Shown: positions 55,742-64,000 of the stretch, in pieces
How the letters are laid out: every line of letters starts with the position of its first letter
How positions within the stretch are numbered: position 1 is the stretch's first letter
Source: Mycobacterium sp. ITM-2016-00318
Lineage (GTDB): Bacteria > Actinomycetota > Actinomycetes > Mycobacteriales > Mycobacteriaceae
Reading direction: 5' to 3'
DNA length: 64,000 nucleotides
NCBI RefSeq assembly: GCF_002968285.2
Contig: NZ_CP134400.1
Location: forward strand, 3,534,001 to 3,598,000
Made by a program: the position numbers and the translations under genes
Notes under the pieces: generated by a model
Told to the model about the DNA's origin: nothing
Seen by the model: only the letters and a program-made list of their open reading frames with translations
Databases searched by the model: none

Positions 55742-57199
55742 GTGAAGAAGTTAGCTCTTTCAATGGTGATCGCCTTGCTGGGAGCTATTACCGCCGTAGT
55801 GGTGACGGTGACGTCCACCATCTCCACGGCAGCTCAGCTGATGGTGACGACGATCGTGATGCACGGCACGGGCGAAGGGCTTCCCCCGCCGATATTCGTG
55901 TCAGAAGCGCTGGAGAATTACATCTACCCCACCAATCCGTGGCTGCCTGCCGATCCCAATGCGGACCCGCTGTTCACCCCTGAAGACGCCTGGCCACTAA
56001 CCGGTCTGTTCACCTACACGTTCGGAAGATCCGTTCGCATCGGGCTGCGGGACCTCGAAGACGAAGTCAACGATGCGGAGACCACGGAGCCGATCGTCAT
56101 CTTCGGTATCTCGCAGAGCGCAGTCATCTCCACCGAGTACAAGCGGAAGCTGGCCCGCCAGTACCCCGGAACCGACAACCCGGACGCACCGGACATCACC
56201 TTCGTCCTTCCCGGCAACCTCAACCGGCCCAACGGCGGCGTGATGTCCCGCTTCCGCGGGCTCTACATTCCCATCCTCAACTTCAGCTTCAACGGCCCGA
56301 CACCGACGAACACGAGTTTCACCACCTACGACATCGCCCGCGAATACGACGGGTTCGCCGACTTCCCGAACTTTCCGCTGAACCTCCTCGCCACACTGAA
56401 CGCGGTGGCCGGCATCATCTACATCCACTCCGGTTACATGACTGTCGGGCTCGACCCCGACCCGAGCCAATATCAGCAAGGCCCTCCGCACGGGGACACC
56501 ACCTACTACTTCATCCCGACCCCCCACCTGCCCCTGCTGCAACCTTTCCGCGACCTCGGCTTTCCCGAGCCGTTGCTTGCTCTCATCGAACCGGTGCTGA
56601 AGGTGATCATCGACCTCGGCTATGACCGCGACATCCCGCCGTGGCGGCCCACCCGCGCAGGCCTCTTCCCGTTGCTCAATCCGTTCACGGTGGCCAACGA
56701 TCTCGTGAACGCGATCGGTCAGGGCATCGACGACGCCCTGGGTCTCCCCGTTCCGCCATCGCCGTTCAGCAATTCTGAGCCCACGATCAACGCCGCCGCA
56801 CGAACGGGCGCCGAAACCGACCCGGTGACCGCGCTGGAAACACAGGCGGACTCCATTGAGCCGATCGAATCGGAGCCACCGACGCAGTCCATTCAGCCGA
56901 CCGGGACGCAGCTGCAGCCGGATATCGATCCGGTGACCGCCACAAAGCCGCAGACGGACACCGATCCGGTAATCGAGACGAGCAAGCCGAACGACGTCAA
57001 CGAGCCGAGCAAGACGAAGAAGCGGAAGGCCGTCCACGAGGCGACCGAGACGAGGAAGCCGAACCGCGTCGACAAGCCAAGCGAGATAAACACGCTGAAG
57101 GACGTCGATCAGGGCATTGACGGAGAAACGGACACCGACCTCAAGAAGGCCCACCCCGCAGACACGCACGACGACGCCAGCGAGTCGGCTGCGGGTTGA
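55742..57199 (+). CDS. PE-PPE domain-containing secreted hydrolase-like protein
   Basis: A 485-residue protein from the GTG at 55742, with GAGGG upstream. The signal helix is LALSMVIALLGAITAVVVTV. The PE-PPE (alpha/beta serine hydrolase) domain covers about 35-330, with the nucleophile in IVIFGISQSAVISTEYKRKL (GxSxS) and DITFVLPGNLNRPNGGVMSR, typical of this mycobacterial family. It lacks the PE or PPE N-terminal secretion module and has an ordinary signal peptide instead. The last 120 residues are a polar Thr/Lys/Asp/Glu tail with degenerate repeats. A lipase/esterase role outside the cell is likely. Confidence 0.88.
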   Translation: MKKLALSMVIALLGAITAVVVTVTSTISTAAQLMVTTIVMHGTGEGLPPPIFVSEALENYIYPTNPWLPADPNADPLFTPEDAWPLTGLFTYTFGRSVRIGLRDLEDEVNDAETTEPIVIFGISQSAVISTEYKRKLARQYPGTDNPDAPDITFVLPGNLNRPNGGVMSRFRGLYIPILNFSFNGPTPTNTSFTTYDIAREYDGFADFPNFPLNLLATLNAVAGIIYIHSGYMTVGLDPDPSQYQQGPPHGDTTYYFIPTPHLPLLQPFRDLGFPEPLLALIEPVLKVIIDLGYDRDIPPWRPTRAGLFPLLNPFTVANDLVNAIGQGIDDALGLPVPPSPFSNSEPTINAAARTGAETDPVTALETQADSIEPIESEPPTQSIQPTGTQLQPDIDPVTATKPQTDTDPVIETSKPNDVNEPSKTKKRKAVHEATETRKPNRVDKPSEINTLKDVDQGIDGETDTDLKKAHPADTHDDASESAAG

Positions 57200-57369
57200 T
57201 TCGGCACAGCGCCAACGCAGGGCGCCTTGGGGCGTTGCTGCCGAGGCTTGATCGAGCGCCCGGACCCGGCGCATGCACTCAGGTGGCTGGTTTGAAAATC
57301 GCAATGCTGGCGTGCCTGGTATGGCAGCATTGACCCAGGGTCGGGATGTGACGACGCTATGGGGAAAGA

Positions 57370-58149
57370 ATGAACGTCACGAGATCGTTTTATGCTGGCT
57401 GTGGGCGTCGGCTGCAGGCCATTGGCAGCGCACGCCGGATCGCTCAATTCCTTGCCGCCGTGGTGGTGAGCTCGGCGGCGTTGCTGGGGTCGCCGAGTCC
57501 GTTCGCGTTCGCTGAGCCGTGCCCCGACGTTGACGTGGTTTTCGCCCGCGGTACCTACGAGCCACCAGGTGTCGGCGGTGTGGGACAGGCGTTTGTCGAC
57601 TCGGTCCGCGCGCAAGCCGGTGCCCGGTCGGTCGCCGTATATGGGGTCGACTACGCCGCCAGCGGTGACTTTCCTGCCCCCGGAGACTTCCAGGGGGGAT
57701 TGCAGTTCCTCAGTACGGTCATGAATGGGATTTATGACGCGAGAGATCACGTCGTAGCAATGGCGGCGAACTGCCCGAGGACCAGGATTGTGCTCGGCGG
57801 ATACTCCCAAGGCGCGGCGCTGGCGGGTTTCGTCACCTCGGCTGCCATTCCGCAGGAAGTACCTGCGGATTACGTACAGTACGTTCCGAAACCAATGAAG
57901 CCGGAGGTTGCTGACCACGTCGCCGCGGTTGCCCTGTTCGGGAAGCCTTCGGATCAATTCCTGGGCGCGTACGGCGTGCCGCCCATCAAGATCGGCCCGT
58001 TGTACCAGCCCAAGACCATCGAGTTGTGCGCACCCGGTGACGACATCTGCTCCGGGGCTCCCGGGGGGCAGCCCGGAATTGCGCACCTTCTGTATGGGAC
58101 GAACGGGATGACCAACGAGGCTGCAGCCTTCGTCACGAGTCGTCTTTAG
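57370..58149 (+). CDS. cutinase-family serine esterase (secreted)
   Basis: A 259-residue protein, MNVTRSFYAGCGRRLQAIGS, with a long signal region cleaved near AFAEPC. The cutinase domain shows CPDVDVVFARGTYEPPGVGG, the nucleophile in IVLGGYSQGAALAGFVTSAA (GYSQG, about residue 142), the Asp in CAPGDDICSG and the His in GIAHLLYG, a complete triad with paired Cys. Mycobacterial cutinase-like proteins hydrolyse lipid esters in the envelope or the host. It lies after the PE-PPE gene and probably shares its extracellular lipid substrates. Confidence 0.93.
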   Translation: MNVTRSFYAGCGRRLQAIGSARRIAQFLAAVVVSSAALLGSPSPFAFAEPCPDVDVVFARGTYEPPGVGGVGQAFVDSVRAQAGARSVAVYGVDYAASGDFPAPGDFQGGLQFLSTVMNGIYDARDHVVAMAANCPRTRIVLGGYSQGAALAGFVTSAAIPQEVPADYVQYVPKPMKPEVADHVAAVALFGKPSDQFLGAYGVPPIKIGPLYQPKTIELCAPGDDICSGAPGGQPGIAHLLYGTNGMTNEAAAFVTSRL

Positions 58150-58254
58150 CAACGTCCCCGCGAAGGGCTCCGCGGATGCACGACGGCAGTTCGGACATGG
58201 CAACCGCGGTGATGAGCACTCCGGGCCGGACGGCCGAAGACCTGATGCCCCACC

Positions 58255-58587
58255 CTAGATAGCGGGATAATTCTTACAGGTGTTGGCCATGTCGATGACG
58301 AGTCCGGTGTACTGCGTTAACTGGGGCGCCTGCTGAATCAATTGGTTCCGCTGCTGGACCGGCGAGTCGAGAAACGCATGCAGCCAGGTCTGCGTCATCG
58401 GTGAATTAGCAAATTCCTGGCCATGGTCCGGCGAGAGCGCGATCAGCGCCGCCTCCGCTTGCGAATAAGTGCACGTCGTGTTGATGAAAGGAGACAGGTC
58501 GGGTTCCGCAAAAGCGACCCCAGCCCCGGTGCTCAACGCCAAGGCGCAAAACAGGACACTCAACCTTGCCGACGTGTGCTTAACCAT
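58255..58587 (-). CDS. haemophore-related secreted protein
   Basis: A 110-residue protein, MVKHTSARLSVLFCALALST, with a signal peptide ending near AFAEP and a small helical domain, INTTCTYSQAEAALIALSPD, MTQTWLHAFLDSPVQQRNQL, and the closing VIDMANTCKNYPAI with two Cys for a disulfide. This matches the Rv0203-like mycobacterial haem-binding (MHB) group. It should be exported and may bind haem, but the binding residues cannot be verified by eye. It is convergent with the cutinase gene. Confidence 0.85.
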   Translation of the reverse strand: MVKHTSARLSVLFCALALSTGAGVAFAEPDLSPFINTTCTYSQAEAALIALSPDHGQEFANSPMTQTWLHAFLDSPVQQRNQLIQQAPQLTQYTGLVIDMANTCKNYPAI

Positions 58588-59108
58588 CTCGAGCCCTCCC
58601 TAACATGCACTTCACCGCCAATCGCTGCGGCGACGTCCACCCCCCAAGCGTCGTCGTAGCTGAAAACGCTAGCAGCCAGCGCGTGCACTAGGAAGATGTC
58701 AGCGCTGGGCATGATTAGGGCTAATAAGCCTCAGCCAACGCCTCAGAGCTATGGCGCCCAAGGGATTCGTCTCACGCGCATCCGTCCTGCGTGGTCGCGA
58801 TCGAACTGCAAACCCTGATGGGGAATTCATAACAAGTAGTCGCCGGGCAACCTACGCAAGTTCGATGCCTACGTGCCTCTGAACGGTCGTCCCGGCCCGC
58901 CGCAACAAAGGCCACTTCGCATAGTTGTGCAAGCAACGGCCCCCATTCGCAAGGTCGCATACCTGGTTGGATCTGCTCAAGCAATTGATTGACGCGGACG
59001 ACAATAATCTTATGAAACCTTTAAGATGTAGTGGCCACTCCGCGCCTTACAGGCGAGCTAGCCTGATCCAAATCAAGCCCGACGGGAAAGGCGTTCGAAC
59101 TTCCGACC
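58588..59108. other. gene-free interval with lower GC
   Basis: About 520 bp between divergent genes with no credible ORF. AT-richer patches at about 58710-58735 and 58985-59035 (including AATAATCTTATGAAAC) could be promoters for the flanking genes. The composition suggests old, decayed sequence. Confidence 0.45.
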
Positions 59109-59699
59109 GTGAGCTCTGACAAGAATCCGCCTCGCCGACTGACCCCGCCGGAGGCGTTCCCCGATCTCGATGCCGCCCTCGCGGCGCGCGGACTCGCGCT
59201 CAACGCCGGCGCTCCGCGCCGCCGGGTCAATGAACCGGAAGAGCGGCTGACAGACGCTGTCCAGCAGCCTGCCGGTTTGAACGGAGGTTCGTCGCCGCAC
59301 GTTGGGGCTTTCACAGGCGCGGTGCTCGGGCTGGTATTGATTGGGCTGCTCGTCTTGTCGGTCATCAGGGTGTCGGGCGACTCAATTCGCCCAGCCGCGC
59401 CGATCGCCAATACGCCTGCGACTAGCACGGCGGCACCGGCCCCGGTTGCAGCCGTGCCGCCGCCCGCGGCAATACCGCCGACGCCTGACTCGGCCCCGCC
59501 TGAGCTTGCGGCCGCTTCACAGGCTGCGCCGCCGCCAACTTCGGCGTCTCCCACCGTGCCGTCTGCAGTAGTGATTGCTTCGGAGATGACCGCCCAGACG
59601 ATGATCGCCAAGCCACCGCCGCCGCCGGAGAGCACGCCTGAGGACAGCCTGCGATCGCGACTGCGGGAGCGGTTTGAGCAGTTGTTCCCCGGCCCATAG
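59109..59699 (+). CDS. single-pass membrane protein with Pro/Ala-rich extracellular region
   Basis: A 196-residue protein from the GTG at 59109 (MSSDKNPPRRLTPPEAFPDL). A cytoplasmic part of about 65 residues is followed by one membrane helix, VGAFTGAVLGLVLIGLLVLS. A low-complexity Pro/Ala/Ser region to about residue 165 ends in a short charged helix (EDSLRSRLRERFEQLFPGP). The layout resembles the two proline-rich membrane proteins near 4.2-5.7 kb, without sequence identity. No family is recognised. Confidence 0.65.
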   Translation: MSSDKNPPRRLTPPEAFPDLDAALAARGLALNAGAPRRRVNEPEERLTDAVQQPAGLNGGSSPHVGAFTGAVLGLVLIGLLVLSVIRVSGDSIRPAAPIANTPATSTAAPAPVAAVPPPAAIPPTPDSAPPELAAASQAAPPPTSASPTVPSAVVIASEMTAQTMIAKPPPPPESTPEDSLRSRLRERFEQLFPGP

Positions 59700-59846
59700 C
59701 TCCCTGCATCTCGGCTGCAGATTTTCGCTAAGCCGAATCGCAACTCAACCGCAACAAACTCTCGGCCTCTGACGGTCGGCCTTAACAGGCTGCGCCCATA
59801 CGCTCGATACCCAAGGCCAGCAACGGCCATCGTCGTCAGGAGGCTC

Positions 59847-61040
59847 GTGAGCGCGCACCGCAGGGCCTCAATCAGCGGCTCCTGCTCACCCGACTTCGCG
59901 CGTGTCCGCGACGCATTCGACGCCAACTTCCGCGAGCGCGGCGAAGTCGGTGCAGCCGTCGCCATCTGGGTCGACGGCGACCTGGCCGTCCACCTGTGGG
60001 GTGGCACCGCCGACGCCAAAGGCCGACAACCCTGGCACCACGACACTCTCGCTAGCATCTTCTCCGGTTCAAAAGCGTTGACCAGCACCTGCGTTCACTT
60101 ACTCGCCGACCGCGGCGAACTCCACCTACAAGCACCCGTCGCCGACTACTGGCCCGAATTCGCGCAAGCGGGAAAACAAGACATCACCATCGCCACGGTC
60201 CTCGGACACCGCTCAGGGGTCATCGGGCCCCGCACCAGACTCACACCAGCAGAGACCCTCGACTGGAACGCCGTCTGCGATCACATCGCCAAGGCCGAAC
60301 CGTGGTGGCAGCCAGGCACCGCCCAGGGCTATCACATGGTGAGCTTCGGCTTCATCCTCGGCGAGATCGTCCGCCGCGTCACCGGCCGCACCCTCGGCGA
60401 GTATCTGCGCACCGAGATCGCCGAACCCCTCGGCATCGACGTCCACATCGGACTTCCGCAAGCCGAACACCGCCGCTGCGCCGACATGGTCAACAAACCC
60501 CACATTCGCGACGTGCTCGCCTACGGAAATGCGCCCGGCTACCCAACGAGCATCGACGAGCATCCGATGGCGGCCTTCTCCGTCGCGATGGGCTTCATCC
60601 CCGACGACGAACTCGGCTCCACTGACATCACCGCCTGGCGCGCCGCCGAGTTCCCCTCCACCAACGCCCACGTCACCGCACTCGGCCTCGCGACCTTCTA
60701 CAACGCGCTCGCCCAGGGCAAGCTGCTCAGCTTCGAGCACATGGATAAATGCCGAATCTCGCAGGGCGGTTTCGACACCGACGTCGTCCTCGGCGCGCGC
60801 GTCGCCGACCATGGCTGGGGCCTGGGTTACATGCTCAACCAGCGCGGCGTCAATGGCCCGAACACCCGGACGTTCGGCCACGGCGGCTCGGGCGGAAGCT
60901 TCGGCTTCGTCGACCTTGAACACCGCATCGGCTACGCCTACGTCATGAACAACTTCGACGCCACCAAGTGCAACGCCGACCCGCGCAGCGTGGCCCTCTC
61001 CGACGAGGTCTACTCCGCTCTGGGCGTAACGCCCGATTGA
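59847..61040 (+). CDS. serine hydrolase, beta-lactamase/class C (EstB-like) family
   Basis: A 397-residue protein with the SxxK nucleophile motif in SIFSGSKALTSTCVHLLADR (about residue 75), the Tyr of the second motif in GYHMVSFGFILGEIVRRVTG (about 165) and GHGGSGGSFGFVDLEHRIGY near the C-terminus where HxG replaces KTG. This pattern belongs to esterases such as EstB and mycobacterial LipL/LipD-type enzymes rather than resistance lactamases. There is no signal peptide. It is expected to hydrolyse esters. Confidence 0.92.
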   Translation: MSAHRRASISGSCSPDFARVRDAFDANFRERGEVGAAVAIWVDGDLAVHLWGGTADAKGRQPWHHDTLASIFSGSKALTSTCVHLLADRGELHLQAPVADYWPEFAQAGKQDITIATVLGHRSGVIGPRTRLTPAETLDWNAVCDHIAKAEPWWQPGTAQGYHMVSFGFILGEIVRRVTGRTLGEYLRTEIAEPLGIDVHIGLPQAEHRRCADMVNKPHIRDVLAYGNAPGYPTSIDEHPMAAFSVAMGFIPDDELGSTDITAWRAAEFPSTNAHVTALGLATFYNALAQGKLLSFEHMDKCRISQGGFDTDVVLGARVADHGWGLGYMLNQRGVNGPNTRTFGHGGSGGSFGFVDLEHRIGYAYVMNNFDATKCNADPRSVALSDEVYSALGVTPD

Positions 61041-61084
61041 TCACGGCCCCGAAACGGCCGTTTCCCGTGAGTACGCTGGTCGTC

Positions 61085-61888
61085 ATGGACGGCTTCTTGC
61101 TGGTGCTCATCCTTGTCGTTGTCGGCGCGATCGGCCTAGTTGTCTGGCGAGCGTCGCGCAATACCGCCAACCGGAATGCCGCCTCCCTGGCCGACGCCAA
61201 GGCCGACGCCCGGAGAACCATCGATCGGCTCGGCGGCCAGGTCATCAACCTGACCGGCACCGACGACGCGTCCAAGCAGGCCCTCGCCGACGCCTCGGAG
61301 CGCTTCAACGCCGCGGGCGGGCAGATCGAGCAGGCGACGACGGCCAAGCAGGCGCTGCTCGCGAAGGAAAGCGCCATGGAGGGGCTGTACTACGTGCGCG
61401 CCGCCCGCATCGCGATGGGCATGGACCCCGGGCCCGAACTCGAATCGCTGTCCGGGCAGAAATCAGCAGGCGTCGTCACCGAGGATCGGCGCGTCGAGTT
61501 CGAGGGCCGCGAGATCGAGGCCTCACCCAACCCGACCGAACGCACCCCGAACTACTACCCCGGCGGCCGCGTCGCGGGCCGTCCGGTGCCGGCCGGTTGG
61601 TATTCCGAGCCGTGGTGGAAGCCTGCGTTGGTCGCGGGCGCCTGGGGTGTTGGCTCGGTGTTCCTGTTCAGCGCACTGTTCTCGGGCATGGGCGGTGTCG
61701 GCTATGACGCTCAGGGCTTCGAGAACGGACAGGGCGAGGGCAGCGACTACGGCGGCGACGGCGGCGGGGACTATGGCGATGGCGGCGGAGATATGGGCGG
61801 CGACAGCTGGGGCGGTGGCGACAGCGGCGGTTGGGGCGGCGGCGACTTCGGCGGTGGCGATTTCGGCGGAGACTTCGGCGGCTTCTAG
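61085..61888 (+). CDS. DUF1542-like membrane protein with Gly/Asp-rich tail
   Basis: A 267-residue protein from the ATG at 61085 (MDGFLLVLILVVVGAIGLVV). It has an N-terminal membrane anchor, a coiled-coil-like Ala/Asp-rich region (about 30-110: AKADARRTIDRLGGQVINLT) and a middle segment ESAMEGLYYVRAARIAMGMD. A second hydrophobic segment follows (ALVAGAWGVGSVFLFSALFS, about 180-200). The last 60 residues are almost only Gly, Asp, Ser, Trp and Phe. It resembles actinobacterial proteins labelled DUF1542; function unknown. GTG at 61067 is an alternative start. Confidence 0.72.
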   Translation: MDGFLLVLILVVVGAIGLVVWRASRNTANRNAASLADAKADARRTIDRLGGQVINLTGTDDASKQALADASERFNAAGGQIEQATTAKQALLAKESAMEGLYYVRAARIAMGMDPGPELESLSGQKSAGVVTEDRRVEFEGREIEASPNPTERTPNYYPGGRVAGRPVPAGWYSEPWWKPALVAGAWGVGSVFLFSALFSGMGGVGYDAQGFENGQGEGSDYGGDGGGDYGDGGGDMGGDSWGGGDSGGWGGGDFGGGDFGGDFGGF

Positions 61889-61893
61889 ACCCG

Positions 61894-62856
61894 TCACCGC
61901 AGTTGGGGCATGACCTCGGACGCGACCAGCTCGAGGTGGTCGATGTCGTCGATGTTGCGGATCATGAAATATGTTCGCTTGGAACCGATCTCGGCATAGC
62001 GGCCAACACTGTCGATGATCTCTGCGGGCGAACCCGCGCCACCGCGTTCCCGTAATTGCTCGACTGTGCGGTCGATCGCCGCGGCCCGTTCGGCGATTTC
62101 GGCGTCGGTTCGGCCACAGCACAGAACCACAGCATGGGACAACTTGATGTCACCGGGTTCACGATCAATCGCTTGACACGCCTGTTTGACTCGCTCGAAC
62201 TGTGCAGCGACCGCCGCGACAGCGGTGGGCTGCGCGTTGAAAGGTTCGTCGACGTCCGTCCTGCCCGGCTGGTGGTTGAATTCGTCGGCGTAGCGGGCGG
62301 CGAGTGCGGGAGTGCGCCTGGTTCCGGCACCGCCGATGATGATCGGCGGCCCGCCCGGCTGGACGGGCTTCGGCAATGCCGAGCAGTCCTCGAGGCGAAA
62401 ATGCTTGCCGTGGTGGTTGAATCGGTCGCCGACCGGGGTCTGCCACAGACCGGTGATCACTGCCAACGACTCCTCGAACCGGTCGAAGCGTTCTCCCCAC
62501 GACGGGTACGGGATGCCGTAGGCCCGGTGCTCGGGTTCATACCAGCCCGCACCCAACCCGAAATCGACGCGACCCCTGCTCATCTGGTCGACCTGGGCGA
62601 CCTGTACTGCCAGCGACCCCGGGTGGCGAAACGTCGCCGCGGTAACCAAGACACCGAGCCGGATGGTGGAGGTCTCGCGGACGAGTCCGGCCAAGGTCAT
62701 CCACGCGTCGGTCGAGCCGGGCTCTACCTCACCCCAATAGTGGTCTCCGCGAACGAACCCGTCGTAGCCGAAGGTCTCGGCTGCCTGCGCCAACCGCAAG
62801 TATTGGTCGTAATCGGCCGACCTCGAACCCGGCGCAGCAAAGATCGTCAGCTCCAT
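61894..62856 (-). CDS. LLM-class, probably F420-dependent, oxidoreductase
   Basis: A 320-residue luciferase-like TIM barrel from the ATG at 62856 (MELTIFAAPGSRSADYDQYL). It has TSTIRLGVLVTAATFRHPGS, DFGLGAGWYEPEHRAYGIPY and PIIIGGAGTRRTPALAARYA, the flavin/F420-binding landmarks. Mycobacterial members mostly use coenzyme F420 to oxidise or reduce small organic molecules; the substrate here is unknown. It ends 5 bp from the convergent DUF1542-like gene. Confidence 0.9.
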   Translation of the reverse strand: MELTIFAAPGSRSADYDQYLRLAQAAETFGYDGFVRGDHYWGEVEPGSTDAWMTLAGLVRETSTIRLGVLVTAATFRHPGSLAVQVAQVDQMSRGRVDFGLGAGWYEPEHRAYGIPYPSWGERFDRFEESLAVITGLWQTPVGDRFNHHGKHFRLEDCSALPKPVQPGGPPIIIGGAGTRRTPALAARYADEFNHQPGRTDVDEPFNAQPTAVAAVAAQFERVKQACQAIDREPGDIKLSHAVVLCCGRTDAEIAERAAAIDRTVEQLRERGGAGSPAEIIDSVGRYAEIGSKRTYFMIRNIDDIDHLELVASEVMPQLR

Positions 62857-62908
62857 GACGCAAGCATGCACGTTTGAGTAGTGACGACGCACCGCTCTCC
62901 GAAATTGG

Positions 62909-64000
62909 TCAGAATCGGCTCTCCAGGCGCGCTGACACACCGGCCTCCTGCAGATCGAGCCGTTCGAGCATCGCGCGCACGGCTTCATCTTCGATGCGGC
63001 CTTCGTCGCGCTCGCCGATCAGCGCCTCGCGTTGTGCCGCAAGGACATCGCGGTACAGCGCCGAGAACACCTCCGACCGTTTCGTATGCGCGTCGGGGTC
63101 AGGCATCTCGTCGGCATCCTGCGAGTGCCGCGCGACGACTGCGCGAATCTCCGCCAGCGTCCGCGGATCCATTCCCTCCGGCGGGTTGGCCCGGAACTCG
63201 GCAAGCACCGCGTCAGCCGCCTCGTGCACGATACGTTCGGCCTTGAGTTCCTCCTCGCGGTCGGCGGCATGGTCGTCGCTGAACCGCGACAGATGCAGCC
63301 GCCGAATCAGCAGCGGCAGTGTCCAGCCCTGGATCAACAAGGTGCCGACACTGACCACGAACGCGATCGCCTGGATGGTCGCGCGCTCTGGGAACGGTTC
63401 GCCGGACACCGTCGTCGCCGGAATGGCCGCTGCGGCTGCCAGTGTCACCACACCGCGCATGCCCGTCCACGACACCACGACGCTTTCCCGCCAACTCAGC
63501 GGACGACGGTCGATCCGTGAGCGCCATCTACCAGGCGGCTTCGACCGTTGTCGCGTCCCCAGCGCCCCGCGGGCACCCACCGCCGGAACGGGCACACTGA
63601 GGCGGCTTTCGACATGCGACGACAACTTGTTGCGGCCGAAGATCGCGAACACCGACAGCGGCCGAATCACCAGCACGATCATGAGGATGATCGCCGATGC
63701 GACGGCGACCTGCGCCAGTGAATCATCAGACTGATGCAGATCCTCGAGCACAAATCGCAGATGCAGCCCTATGTAGGCGAACACGAACGCCTCGAGCAGC
63801 ACGTCGACCGAATTCCATACGTACCGCTCCTGCAGCCGCGTCTGGTACCCGGCGTCGAGTGTTCCATTGCCGACCACGAAACCCGCTACGACAACGGCTA
63901 ATACACCTGATGCGTGCAGTTCCTCGGCGCAGATGAACGCCGCGAACGGCACCACCAGCCCCTGCACCGTCTCCAGTCCGGGGTTGGCGAGCCGCCGTCG
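62909..64000 (-). CDS. Na+/H+ antiporter, CPA1/NhaP type (partial, 5' end outside window)
   Basis: At least 364 residues; the start lies beyond the right edge. Membrane helices include VLAVVVAGFVVGNGTL, VDVLLEAFVFAYIGLHLRFV, VAVASAIILMIVLVIRPLSV and AIAFVVSVGTLLIQGW. The VVSWTGMRGVVTLAAAAAIP motif is a hallmark of monovalent cation/proton antiporters of the CPA1 family. A cytoplasmic helical tail of about 130 residues follows. It exchanges Na+ or K+ for protons across the cell membrane. Confidence 0.9.
   Translation of the reverse strand, partial: RRRLANPGLETVQGLVVPFAAFICAEELHASGVLAVVVAGFVVGNGTLDAGYQTRLQERYVWNSVDVLLEAFVFAYIGLHLRFVLEDLHQSDDSLAQVAVASAIILMIVLVIRPLSVFAIFGRNKLSSHVESRLSVPVPAVGARGALGTRQRSKPPGRWRSRIDRRPLSWRESVVVSWTGMRGVVTLAAAAAIPATTVSGEPFPERATIQAIAFVVSVGTLLIQGWTLPLLIRRLHLSRFSDDHAADREEELKAERIVHEAADAVLAEFRANPPEGMDPRTLAEIRAVVARHSQDADEMPDPDAHTKRSEVFSALYRDVLAAQREALIGERDEGRIEDEAVRAMLERLDLQEAGVSARLESRF

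Overview
The window is high-GC actinobacterial DNA. Its gene content and gene order point to a fast-growing Mycobacterium (Mycolicibacterium type): a split RNase E with long disordered tails, KorAB, two Rpf genes, ClpP1/ClpP2, PE-PPE and cutinase exoproteins, and a mycobacterial haemophore-like protein. Gene order rpmA-rplU-rne-ndk-DUF4233-folC-valS-Rv2449c-like-rpf-mobA-korB-korA and then clpX-clpP2-clpP1-tig follows the M. tuberculosis Rv2441c-Rv2462c block, from memory of that genome. All names rest on reading the translated proteins; no database search was possible.

Layout. 1-14.4 kb is the conserved minus-strand housekeeping block: ribosomal proteins L27/L21, RNase E, NDK, two small proline-rich membrane proteins (one frameshifted), DUF4233, FolC, ValS, DUF937, a saccharopine-dehydrogenase-like enoyl reductase and an S9 peptidase. 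14.4-16.5 kb is a small plus-strand operon (HxlR regulator, hotdog thioesterase, FAD monooxygenase). 16.5-17.6 kb carries two tandem Rpf genes, followed by about 1 kb without a convincing gene, then mobA and korBA.

22.5-41 kb is a catabolic island inserted between korA and clpX. It has a LacI regulator and PfkB kinase facing a four-gene operon (PhyH-type dioxygenase, IolG-like dehydrogenase, IolE-like isomerase/dehydratase, second Gfo/Idh oxidoreductase). Next come an FrcABC/CUT2-type sugar ABC importer, a hydroxypyruvate-isomerase-like protein, an IolR-like GntR regulator and the operon iolC-(Cgl0159-type aldolase)-iolB-iolD-iolE-iolG-iolH. Two identical 22-bp operator/-35 modules, one before the importer and one before iolC, tie transport and catabolism of myo-inositol to the same regulator. 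iolA is absent. The PhyH operon looks like a parallel route for a related, possibly O-methylated, polyol and is the most interesting unknown here.

41.4-50.4 kb holds a fatty-acid adenylating enzyme, a beta-propeller lipoprotein, a YdeP-type molybdopterin oxidoreductase with FdhD, a glycosyltransferase, two envelope proteins, a fragment of a Rieske protein and a 47-residue small protein. 50.6-55.1 kb is clpX, clpP2-clpP1 (with a candidate ClgR site) and tig, then tRNA-Pro and tRNA-Gly. 55.7-64 kb is an accessory, largely secreted/envelope set: PE-PPE protein, cutinase, haemophore-related protein, proline-rich membrane protein, beta-lactamase-fold hydrolase, DUF1542-like protein, LLM flavin oxidoreductase and a truncated Na+/H+ antiporter.
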